A stretch of DNA of 64,000 nucleotides from positions 56,606,426 through 56,670,425 of the forward strand of contig CM049309.1 in NCBI GenBank assembly GCA_026874595.1. The letters run 5' to 3'. Below, piece by piece: positions 29,101 to 41,100 of this stretch; positions within the stretch are counted from its first letter, which is position 1, and every line of letters begins with the position of its first letter. This DNA is from Sipunculus nudus (lineage: Eukaryota > Annelida > Sipuncula > Golfingiida > Sipunculidae). The notes under the pieces were generated by a model that was not told where the DNA came from, ran no database searches, and saw only the letters and a program-made list of their open reading frames with translations. Made by a program: the position numbers and the translations under genes.

Positions 29101-32100
29101 GCCCCCTTTTCTCTGTTTTCAAAATATTTTACACTTGGTGGGAATTCACAGGTGTTTCTTTCAAGCTAAATTTTGCACTTGTTTCCAGTTGCAAGTGCCC
29201 CCTTTTCTCTATTTTAAATATATTTTACACTTGCTGGGAATTCACAAGTGTTTCTGTCAAACTAAATTTTGCACTTGTTTCCAGTAACAGGTTCCCATAT
29301 CTATTGTCAATATGTTTTACACTTGGTGGGAATTCACAGGTGTTTCTTTCAAGCTAATTTTGCCCTTGTTTCCAATTGCAAGTGCCCATTTTCTCTGTTT
29401 TCAAAATATTTTACATTTGGGGGGATTTCACAGGTGTTTCTATCAAGCTAAATTTTACACTTGTTTCCAGTTACAAGTGCTCCTTTTTCTCTGTTTTCAA
29501 ATTATTTAACACTTGCTGGGAATTCACAGGTGTTCCTTTCATGTTAAATTCTGCACTTGTTTCCAGTTGCAAGTGCTCCTTTTTCTGTTTTCAATTTATT
29601 TTACACTTGCTGAGATTCACAGGTAAATCTCCAAATGCCCCTTTTTCTCCATTTTCAATTTATTTTACTGGGAATTCACAGGTGTTTCTTTCAAGCTAAA
29701 TTTTGCACTTGTTTCCAGTTGCAGGTGTCCCTTTTTCTATATTTTCAATATATTTTACACTTGGTGGGAATTCAGAGGTGTTTCTTTCAAGCTATATTTT
29801 GCACTTGTTTCCAGTTGCAAGTGTCCTTTTATCTATATTTTAAATATATTTTACACTTGGTGGGAATTCACAGGTGTTTCTTTCAAGCTAAATTTTGCAC
29901 ATGTGTCCAGTTGCAAGTGCCCCATTTTCTCTGTTTTCAATATATTTTACACTTGCTGGGAATTCACAGGTGTTTCTTTATAAGCTAAATTTTGCACTTG
30001 TTTCCAGTTGCAAGTGCCCGTTTTCCCTATTTTAAATATATTTTACACTTGGTGGGAATTCACAGGTGTTTCTTTCAAGCTAAATTTTGCACTTGTTTCC
30101 AGTTGCAAGTGCCCCCTTTTCTCTATTTTAAATATATTTTACACTTGCTGGGAATTCACAAGTGTTTCTGTCAAACTAAATTTTGCACTTGTTTCCAGTT
30201 GCATGTGCCCCTTTTTCTCTGTTTTCAATATATTTTACACTTGGTGGGAATTCACAGGTGTTTCTTTCAAGCTAAATTTTGCTCTTGTTTCCAGTTGCAT
30301 GTGCCAACTTTTCTCTGTTTTCAAAATATTTTACACTTGGTGGGAATTCACAGGTGTTTCTTTATAAGCTAAATTTTGCACTTGTTTCCAGTTGCAAGTG
30401 CCCCTTTTTCTCTATTTTAAATATATTTTACACTTGCTGGGAATTCAAGTGTTTCTTTCAAGCTAAATTTTGCACTTGTTTCCAGTAACAGGTTCCCATA
30501 TCTATTGTCAATATGTTTTACACTTGGTGGGAATTCACAGGTGTTTCTTTCAAGCTAATTTTGCCCTTGTTTCCAATTGCAAGTGCCCCTTTTTGTCTGT
30601 TTTCAAAATATTTTACATTTGGTGGGATTTCACAGGTGTTTCTATCAAGCTAAATTTTACACTTGTTTCCAGTTGCAAGTGCTCCTTTTTCTCTGTTTTC
30701 AAATTATTTAACACTTGCTGGGAATTCACAGGTGTTTCTTTCAAGCTTAATTTTGCACTTGTTTCCAGATGCAAGTGCCCCATTTTCTCTGTTTTCAATA
30801 TGTTTTAAACTTGCTGGGAATTCACAGGTGTTTCTGTCAAGCTAAATTTTGCATTTGTTTCCAGTTGCAAGTGCCCCCTTTTCTCTGTTTTCAAAATATT
30901 TTACACTTGGTGGGAATTCACAGGTGTTTCTTTCAAGCTAAATTTTGCACTTGTTTCCAGTTGCAAGTGCCCCCTTTTCTCTATTTTAAATATATTTTAC
31001 ACTTGCTGGGAATTCACAAGTGTTTCTGTCAAACTAAATTTTGCACTTGTTTCCAGTAACAGGTTCCCATATCTATTGTCAATATGTTTTACACTTGGTG
31101 GGAATTCACAGGTGTTTCTTTCAAGCTAATTTTGCCCTTGTTTCCAATTGCAAGTGCCCATTTTCTCTGTTTTCAAAATATTTTACATTTGGTGGGATTT
31201 CACAGGTGTTTCTATCAAGCTAAATTTTACACTTGTTTCCAGTTACAAGTGCTCCTTTTTCTCTGTTTTCAAATTATTTAACACTTGCTGGGAATTCACA
31301 GGTGTTCCTTTCATGTTAAATTCTGCACTTGTTTCCAGTTGCAAGTGCTCCTTTTTCTGTTTTCAATTTATTTTACACTTGCTGAGATTCACAGGTGAAT
31401 CTCCAAATGCCCCTTTTTCTCCATTTTCAATTTATTTTACTGGGAATTCACAGGTGTTTCTTTCAAGCTAAATTTTGCACTTGTTTCCAGTTGCAGGTGC
31501 CCCTTTTTCTATATTTTCAATATATTTTACACTTGGTGGGAATTCAGAGGTGTTTCTTTCAAGCTAAATTTTGCACTTGTTTCCAGTTGCAAGTGCCCCG
31601 TTTTCCCTATTTTAAATATATTTTACACTTGGTGGGAATTCACAGGTGTTTCTTTCAAGCTAAATTTTGCACTTGTTTCCAGTTGCAAGTGTCCCTTTTT
31701 TCCCTATTTTAAATATATTTTACACTTGGTGGGAATTCACAGGTGTTTCTTTCAAGCTAAATTTTGCACTTGTTTCCAGTTGCAGGTGCCCCTTTTTCTC
31801 TATTTTAAATATATTTTACATTTGGTGGGAATTCATAGGTGTTTCTTTCAAGCTAAATTTTGCACTTGTTTCCAGTTGCAGGTGTCCCTTTTTCTACATT
31901 TTCAATATATTTTACACTTGGTCGGAATTCACAGGTGTTTCTTTCAAGCTAAATTTTGCACTTGTTTCCAGTTGCAGGTGTCCCTTTCCTATATTTTCAA
32001 TATATTTTACACTTGGTGGGAATTCACAGGTGTTTCTTTCAAGCTAAATTTTGCACATGTTTCCAGTTGCAAGTGCCCCATTTTTTCTCTGTTTTCAATA

Positions 32101-35100
32101 TATTTTACACTCACTGGGAATTCACAGGTGTTTCTTTGTAAGCTAAAGTTTGCACTGGTTTCCAGTTGCAAGTGCCCTTTTTTCCCTATTTTAAATATAT
32201 TTTACACTTGATGGGAATTCACAGGTGTTTCTTTCAAGCTAAATTTTGCACTTGTTTCCAGTTGCAAGTGTCCCTTTTCCTCTGTTTTCAATATATTTTA
32301 CACTTGGTGGGAATTCACAGGTGTTTCTGTATAAGTTAAATTTTGCACTTGTTTCCAGTTGCAAGTGCCCCTTTTTCCCTTTTTAGCCCTCAGCCCTTAG
32401 GCTGATGGGCTGTTGTCGTCACCCAAGCTGTCCGTCCGTCCGTCCGTCCGTCCGTCCGGCGTCCGTTAACTTTTACCTTGTGAGCGGGATATCTTGAAAA
32501 GGATTCACCGTAAGAATTTTATTTCCTCGGTAAAGATGTATATCAACAAAATCTCGGTCAAGTTCGAAGATGGGTGACCTTGACCTATTTTTCTACATTT
32601 TAGAGCTGATTATAGAAAAACACTTAGATGCTTATTACTCAGGAACCATTCGGTGGATTTTCACAAAACTTACTATGATTATTGGGACTGATAGTCTGTA
32701 CCTGCAATACAAGTTTGGTGGCGCCACCTACAATTTCTGATTTTTAATGAATTTTTATTGGATTTTTCAACTTTGGGCTTGTGAGCGGGATATCTCGAAA
32801 AGGATTCACCGTAAGAATTTTATTTTTTCGGTGAAGATGTATATTGACAAAATCTCGGTCAAGTTCGAAGATGGGTGACCTTGACCTATTTTTCTACATT
32901 TTAGAGCTGATTATAGAAAAACACTTAGATGCTTATTACTCAGAAACCATTCGGTGGATTTTCAGAAAACTTACTATGATTATTGGGACTGATAGTCTGT
33001 ACCTGCTATACAAGTTTGGTGGCGCCACCTACAATTTCTGATTTTTTATGAATTTTTATTGGATTTTTCAACTTTGGGCTTGTGAGCGGGATATCTCGAA
33101 AAGGATTCACCGTAAGAATTTTATTTTTTCGGTGAAGATGTATATTGACAAAATCTCGGTCAAGTTCGAAGATGGGTGACCTTGACCTATTTTTCTACGT
33201 TTTAGAGCTGATTATAGTAAAAACATGTAGAAGCTTATTTCTCAGGAACCATTGGATGGATTTTCACAATACTTACTATGATCATAGGGACTGATGGTCT
33301 GTAACTGCTGCACAAGTTTGGGGGCGCCACCTGCAATTTCTGATTTTTTATTGAATTTTTCTTGGATTTTTCAACTTTGGCCTTGTGAGCGGGATATCTC
33401 TAAAAGGATTCACAATAGGAATTTTATTTCTTTGGTGAAGATGTATATCGACAAAAATCTCATTCATGTTCGAAGATGGGTGACCTTGACCTACTTTTCA
33501 AGGTCACAGAGCTTATAATAGAATAAAACTTAGAAGCTTATTTTTCAGGAAGCATTTGGTGGATTTTTATTAATCATGGTACATACCTCTCCATTTTAAA
33601 TTTATAACTGAGGCATGTACAGATATACATCCATGTGAGAACAGATATTTAGTACTTGTTACTGTTACCACCTCTAAACACTGTTCTTTTGGCTGAGGGC
33701 TTTTGTCAGCTTTTGCTGATATTCTAGTTCAAATATATTTTACACTTGGTGGGAATTCACAGGTGTTTCTTTCAAGCTAAATGTTGCACTTGTTTTCAGT
33801 TGCAAGTGCTCCTTTTTCTGTTTTCAATTTATTTTACACTTGCTGAGATTCACAGGTGAATCTCCAAATGCCCCTTTTTCTCCATTTTCAATTTATTTTA
33901 CACTTGCTGGGAATTCACAGGTGTTTCTTTCAAGCTAAATTTTGCACTTGTTTCCAGTTGCAGGTGTCCCTTTTTCTATATTTTCAATATATTTTACACT
34001 TGGTGGGAATTCAGAGGTGTTTCTTTCAAGCTAAATTTTGCACTTGTTTCTAGTTGCAAGTGTCCCTTTATCTATATTTTAAATATATTTTACACTTGGT
34101 GGGAATTCACAGGTGTTTCTTTCAAGCTAAATTTTGCACATGTTTCCAGTTGCAAGTGCCCCATTTTCTCTGTTTTCAATATATTTTACACTTGCTGGGA
34201 ATTCACAGGTGTTTCTTTATAAGCTAAATTTTGCACTTGTTTCCAGTTGCAAGTGCCCCGTTTTCCCTATTTTAAATATATTTTACACTTAGTGGGAATT
34301 CACAGGTGTTTCTTTCAAGCTAAATTTTGCACTTGTTTCCAGTTGCAAGTGTCCCTTTTTCTCTGTTTCCAAAATATTTTACACTTGGTGGGAATTCACA
34401 GGTGTTTCTTTCAAGCTAAATTTTGCACTTGTTTCCAGTTGCAGGTGCCCCTTTTTCTCTATTTTAAATATATTTTACACTTGGTGGGAATTCATAGGTG
34501 TTTCTTTCAAGCTAAATTTTACACTTGTTTCCAGTTACAAGTGCTTCTTTTTCTTTGTTTTCAAATTATTTAACACTTGCTGGGAATTCACAGGTGTTCC
34601 TTTCATGTTAAATTCTGCACTTGTTTCCAGTTGCAAGTGATCCTTTTTCTGTTTTCAATTTATTTTACACTTGCTGAGATTCACAGGTGAATCTCCAAAT
34701 GCCCCTTTTTCTCCATTTTCAATTTATTTTACACTTGCTGGGAATTCACAGGTGTTTCTTTCAAGCTAAATTTTGCACTTATTTCCAGTTGCAGGTGTCC
34801 CTTTTTCTATATTTTCAATATATTTTACACTTGGTGGGAATTCACAGGTGTTTCTTTCAAGCTAAATTTTGCACATGTTTCCAGTTGCAAGTGCCCCATT
34901 TTCTCTGTTTTCAATATATTTTACACTTGCTGGGAATTCACAGGTGTTCCTTTGTAAGCTAAATTTTGCACTTGTTTCCAGTTGCAGGTGCCCTTTTTAC
35001 CCTATTTTAAATATATTTTACACTTGATGGGAATTCACAGGTGTTTCTTTCAAGCTAAATTTTGCACTTGTTTCCAGTTGCAAGTGTCCCTTTTTCTCTG

Positions 35101-38100
35101 TTTTCAATATATTTTACACTTGCTGGGAATTCACAGGTGTTTCTTTATAAGTTAAATTTTGCACTTGTTTCCAGTTGCAAGTGCCCCTTTTTCCCTATTT
35201 CAAATATATTTTACACTTGGTGGGAATTCACAGGTGTTTCTTTCAAGCTAAATGTTGCACTTGTTTTCAGTTGCAAGTGCTCCTTTTTCTGTTTTCAATT
35301 TATTTTACACTTGCTGAGATTCACAGGTGAATCTCCAAATGCCCCTTTTTCACCATTTTCAATTTATTTTACACTTGCTGGGAATTCACAGGTGTTTCTT
35401 TCAAGCTAAATTTTGCACTTGTTTCCAGTTGCAGGTGCCCCTTATTCTATATTTTCAATATATTTTACACTTGGTGGGAATTCAGAGGTGTTTCTTTCAA
35501 GCTAAATTTTGCACTTGTTTCCAGTTGCAAGTGTCCCTTTATCTATATTTTAAATATATTTTACACTTGGTGGGAATTCACAGGTGTTTCTTTCAAGCTA
35601 AATTTTGCACATGTTTCCAGTTGCAAGTGCCCCATTTTCTCTGTTTTCAATATATTTTACACTTGCTGGGAATTCACAGGTGTTTCTTTATAAGCTAAAT
35701 TTTGCACTTGTTTCCAGTTGCAAGTGCCCCGTTTTCCCTATATTAAATATATTTTACACTTGGTGGGAATTCACAGGTGTTTCTTTCAAGCTAAATTTTG
35801 CACTTGTTTCCAGTTGCAAGTGTCCCTTTTTCTCTGTTTTCAAAATATTTTACACTTGGTGGGAATTCACAGGTGTTTCTTTCAAGCTAAATTTTGCACT
35901 TGTTTCCAGTTGCAGGTGCCCCTTTTTCTCTATTTTAAATATATTTTAAACTTGGTGGGAATTCATAGGTGTTTCTTTCAAGCTAAATTTTACACTTGTT
36001 TCCAGTTACAAGTGCTTCTTTTTCTTTGTTTTCAAATTATTTAACACTTGCTGGGAATTCACAGGTGTTCCTTTCATGTTAAATTCTGCACTTGTTTCCA
36101 GTTGCAAGTGCTCCTTTTTCTGTTTTCAATTTATTTTACACTTGCTGAGATTCACAGGTGAATCTCCAAATGCCCCTTTTTCTCCATTTTCAATTTATTT
36201 TACACTTGCTGGGAATTCACAGGTGTTTCTTTCAAGCTAAATTTGGCAACTTGTTTCCAGTTGCAGGTGTCCCTTTTTCTATATTTTCAATATATTTTAC
36301 ACTTGGTGGGAATTCAGAGGTGTTTCTTTCAAGCTAAATGTTGCACTTGTTTCCAGTTGCAAGTGCCCCTTTTTCTCTGTTTTCAATTTATTTTACACTT
36401 GCTGGGAATTCACAGGTGTTTCTTTCAAGCTAAATGTTGCACTTGTTTCCAGTTGCAGGTGCCCCTTTTTCTATATTTTCAATATATTTTACACTTGGTG
36501 GGAATTCACAGGTGTTTCTTTCAAACTAAACTTTGCACTTGTTCCAGTAGCAGGTGCCTGTTTTTCTATATTTTCAATATATTTAACACTTGGTGGGAAT
36601 TCACAGGTGTTTCATTCAAGCTAAATTTTGCACTTGTTTCCAGTTGCAAGTGCTCCTTTTTCTCTGTTTTCAATATTTTTTAAATTTGGTGGGAATTCAC
36701 AGGTGTTTCTTTCAAGCTAAATTTTGCACTTGTTTCCAGTTGCAAGTGCTCCTTTTCATTGTTTTCAAAATATTTTACACTTGGTGGGAATTCACAGGTG
36801 TTTCTTTCAAGCTAAATTTTGCACTTGTTACCAGTTGCAAGTGCCCCTTTTTTCCGTTTTCAATATAATTTACACTTGGTGGGAATTCCCAGGTGTTTCT
36901 TTTAAGCTAAATTTTGCACTTGCTACCAGTTGCATGTGCCCCTTCTTTCTCTGTTTTCATTATAATTTACACTTGTTGGGAATTCACAGGTGTTTCTTTC
37001 AAGCTAAATTTTGCACTTGTTTCCAGTTGCAAGTGTCCCTTTTTCTCTGTTTTCAATATATTTTACACTTGCTGGGAATTCACAGGTGTTTCATTATAAG
37101 CTAAATTTTGCACTTGTTTCCAGTTGCAAGTGCCCCTTTTTCCCTATTTTAAATATATTTTACACTTAGTGGCAATTCACAGGTGTTTCTTTCAAGCTAA
37201 ATTTTGCACTTGTTTCCAGTTGCAAGTGCCCCTTCTTTTTTGTTTTCAATATAATTTACACTTGTTGGGAATTCACAGGTATTTCTTTCAAGCTAAATTT
37301 TGCACTTGTTTCCAGTTGCAAGTGTCCCTTTTTCTCTGTTTTCAATTTATTTTACACTTGGTGGGAATTCACAGGTGTTTATTTTTTAAGCTAAATTTTG
37401 CACTTGTTTCCAGTTGCAAGTGCTCCTTTTTCTCTGTTTTTAATATATATTTTACACTTGCTGGGAATTCACAGGTGTTTCTTTCAAGCTAAATTTTGCA
37501 CTTGTTTCCAGTTGCAAGTGCCCCTTTTTCTCTGTTTTCAATTTATTTTACACTTGGTGGGAATTCACAGGTGTTTCTTTCAAGCTAAATTTTGCACTTG
37601 TTTCCAGTTGCAAGTGTCCCTTTTTCTCTGTTTTCAAAATATTTTACACTTGGTGGGAATTCACAGGTGTTTCTTTCAAGCTAAATTTTGCACTTGTGTC
37701 CAGTTGCAAGTGCCCAATTTTCTCTCTTCAATATGTTTTAAACTTGCTGGGAATTCACAGGTGTTTCTTTATAAGCTAAATTTTGCACTTGTTTCCAGTT
37801 ACAAGTGCCCCCTTTGCTCTATTCAAATATATTTTACACTTGCTGGGAATTCACAAGTGTTTCTTTCAAGCTAAATGTTGCACTTGTTTCCAGTAACAGG
37901 TGCCCATATCTATTTTCAATTTTATTACACTTGCTGAGATTCACAGGTGAATCTCGAAATGCCCCTTTTTCTCCATTTTCAATTTATTTTACACTTGCTG
38001 GGAATTCACAGGTGTTTCTTTATAAGCTAAATTTTGCACATGTTTCCAGTTGCAAGTGCCCCATTTTCTCTGTTTTCAATATATTTTACACTTGCTGGGA

Positions 38101-41100
38101 ATTCACAGGTGTTTCTTTATAAGTTAAATTTTGCACTTGTTTGCAGTTGCAAGTGCCCCTTTTTCCCTATTTCAAATATATTTTACACTTGATGGGAATT
38201 CACAGATGTTTCTTTCAAGCTTAATTTTGCACTTGTTTCCAGATGCAAGTGCCCCTTTTTCTCTGTTTTCAATTTATTTTACACTTGGCGGGAATTCACA
38301 GGTGTTTCTTTCAAATTAAAATTTGCACTTGTTTCCAGTTGCAAGTGCCCCTTTTACTCTGTTTTCAGTTTATTTTACACTTGCTGGGAATTCACAGGTG
38401 TTTCTTTCAAGCTAAATTTTGCACCTGTTTCCAGTTGCAAGTGCCCCTTTTTCTGTGTTTTTTTTTTCAATATATTTTACACTTGCTGGGAATTCACAGG
38501 TGTTTCTTTCAAGCTAAATTTTGCACTTGTTTCCAGTTGCAAGTGCCCCTTTTTTTCCGTTTTCAATATAATTTACACTTGCCTTGAATTCACAAGTTTT
38601 TTTTTCAACTTAATTTTGCACTAGTTACTAGTTGCTTGTGCTCCTTTTCCTCTGTTTTCAATTTATTTTACACTCCGTTGGAATTCACAATTGTTTCTTC
38701 AAGCTAGATTCTTCACTTGTTACCAGTTTTAAGTGTACCTTTTTCTTTGCTTTCAATTTTTGTTTCATTTTTTTCTCTGTTTTCATTATCATTGTATCAC
38801 TAACAAACCAGTGCAGCTTTGTGGAGTTCCTTGGTGTTATGACCCAGTGATGGGAATGATTACATACCTAGCACCTGTAGGTGTGTTAGTTACCAGGCCT
38901 TATTGACACTGGGATATAAATATTGGAAGTGTTTGCCAAAACCCTGTCCAGTAGTCCCAAACAGAAATAGAATATAGAGGTACATATAGGTAAGATTAGT
39001 TTTTTAAAAATGGAAGCAGTTTCTTCCACCAAAAATATTTTAAAACTACGTTATTACTATCATTAAGCAATCACTGGAGGGATCTTCCTGATGCCAGCAA
39101 CGGATGGAATATGAAGAATTAGCCATGGAGTGTACATCCTCTGAAATTAGGTCACAGTCACAAATAAATATCAGGTGCAAGTCTGTATTATTAACATTAC
39201 TAATACTGTGCCCAAATGTGAGGGCAGAAGAAAGGGGGCCAATTAAAAAATTGAAATTGATGGTTTTGCACTTCAGGGGACCTTTGAAAAGCCTACCCAC
39301 AAAAAAAATGTATTAGATATTGATATCGAAATAAATTCATCAACCCCTATAGCCGCCCCGCTTCTTACAATGGGACTTGAGAAGTAAGGGAAGATAGAAA
39401 TGTGAGGATCACTTGTCTATACAGTTTTGTGAAGATAGAAATGTAAGGATCACTTGTATATACAGTTTGGTGACCTGGTAGAGGCAGACTTATGACATGA
39501 CAGAAAAGGATCCACAGGGTGCATCCTTCCAATTCCGCACACCAATTGTTTCCAAGGACCTATCTTTTTTCTTTTTTTTTTTAAACTTCAATATCATGCT
39601 AGAGAAATTCATAGTTAGGAGGTTAATAGCAACTTGTTGTCTTTCAGTAAAAAATGGCTTTATTAGGAAAAATGTATTTAAACAAAAATTGGGAAGACTA
39701 AAATTTTGGAATAAAGTATACCAAACCATATTTGCGGATGCTTTTGGGTGACAGGTCACCATCCAGTCACTTGGTTATGGAGCCTTTGGTCAGTGGTCTT
39801 TGGTCAGTGGCTGGTTGTCCCCAACCTTACTGTCAATCGAACTGGGAGAATTTGCATATCTTATTGATTGATTTATAATTTAAGAAACTTCATCCAAATT
39901 TACCCCCAGTTTTTGTCTCAAGTATGTATTCTGTGCTAATGGGAACATAGCAGGTGTCAGGCTGTGATTGAAGTGTACTTTATATTGTGATATCAAATAT
40001 TCTAGTGATAGTAGTGGAGAGTATATATGCTGGTGGGAACATGCTTGTCCATCTGGTGCGCTGATGTGCTGCATAAGTTATTTTTAGCTCCTGGTGCAGA
40101 GATATTTATTTTTGTAGTATTCTGTCAGTAGTTTGTATATTGTGTAATTCTGATTTAAATTTTAAGCTTTTAAATGAGAGATTTTTTTTCTATTGGAACT
40201 GTATTGGAACTGAGGTGATTTACCTCAAAGGTTCAAATTCAAACCTTACATCAGTGGTAATTAGATTAAAAAAATCTGTATACTTTACAGTCATAGTTCA
40301 TATATATGTATGTTTTTTTCTTATCCTCTAGGATGACAGAAGATTCAGGGAGCTTGACAGAGAATTTGAATCAAAGTAAGCTTGTTTACAATCTGTTGTT
40401 TGTAAGACAACTACCTTGATGTCTCTGACTTGCCTGTAGGACTACTTCCTGCACTTATTTGGCTAGCTGCAAACTGTTATAAACTTGGGATAAAAAAAAT
40501 GGATGCCACAATTTGTTTTATCATCTTATATATGTCATTTTATTAATTTGTTAATTGATATATGGCAGTTAGCTTCAGGCACAGTTATTCTTTTTGCTGC
40601 ACAGTCTATGTTTTCTGTTTTGACATGTAATGCTTGTTAAGGTTGAATATATTTTAGGGTTAGCTGATTTGAGAACATGATTTTCTATATACCATTAAAT
40701 TCATTCTTTAATTGTTATGTTTGTATTGCCAAGCAGGATAGTATAAGTCAGAATGTTTGATGATGATCCATTTAAACTCGGCTATTTAACTTTTATATCA
40801 GGACCTAAGGTCAATTCAGATTTTTCAGTTTATTGTCCATTCCAGTTTAAAAAATTGTTATGAAAATTAAGTTCATTTAAATTTGTTCAAAAATATTAAT
40901 TCCAGTTCAGTTTTATTCAGTTAAAATTCAGCCTGCATTTAAAAAAATTGCAATCATTTGAACACATGATATACATGATGGCTTATCTGCAAAATAAACT
41001 ACCCCAACAACTAAGCAAAATTAAGGAATTTGAATTAGCTGGAAATGTTTTCATGAAATCAATATTTGAGAGCTTTTATGTTTGTTCAACAAAATAGCAT

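Noticed and set aside
28090-33727. CRISPR array
   Set aside because: Direct repeats here are contiguous 96-bp units without unique spacers, in a eukaryotic intron; there are no cas genes.
28090-38750. Many overlapping plus-strand ORFs rich in CFQLQVPLFL / GIHRCFFQAKF
   Set aside because: The unit is 96 bp (divisible by three) and lacks stops in more than one frame, so open frames are automatic. Different frames are open over the same DNA.
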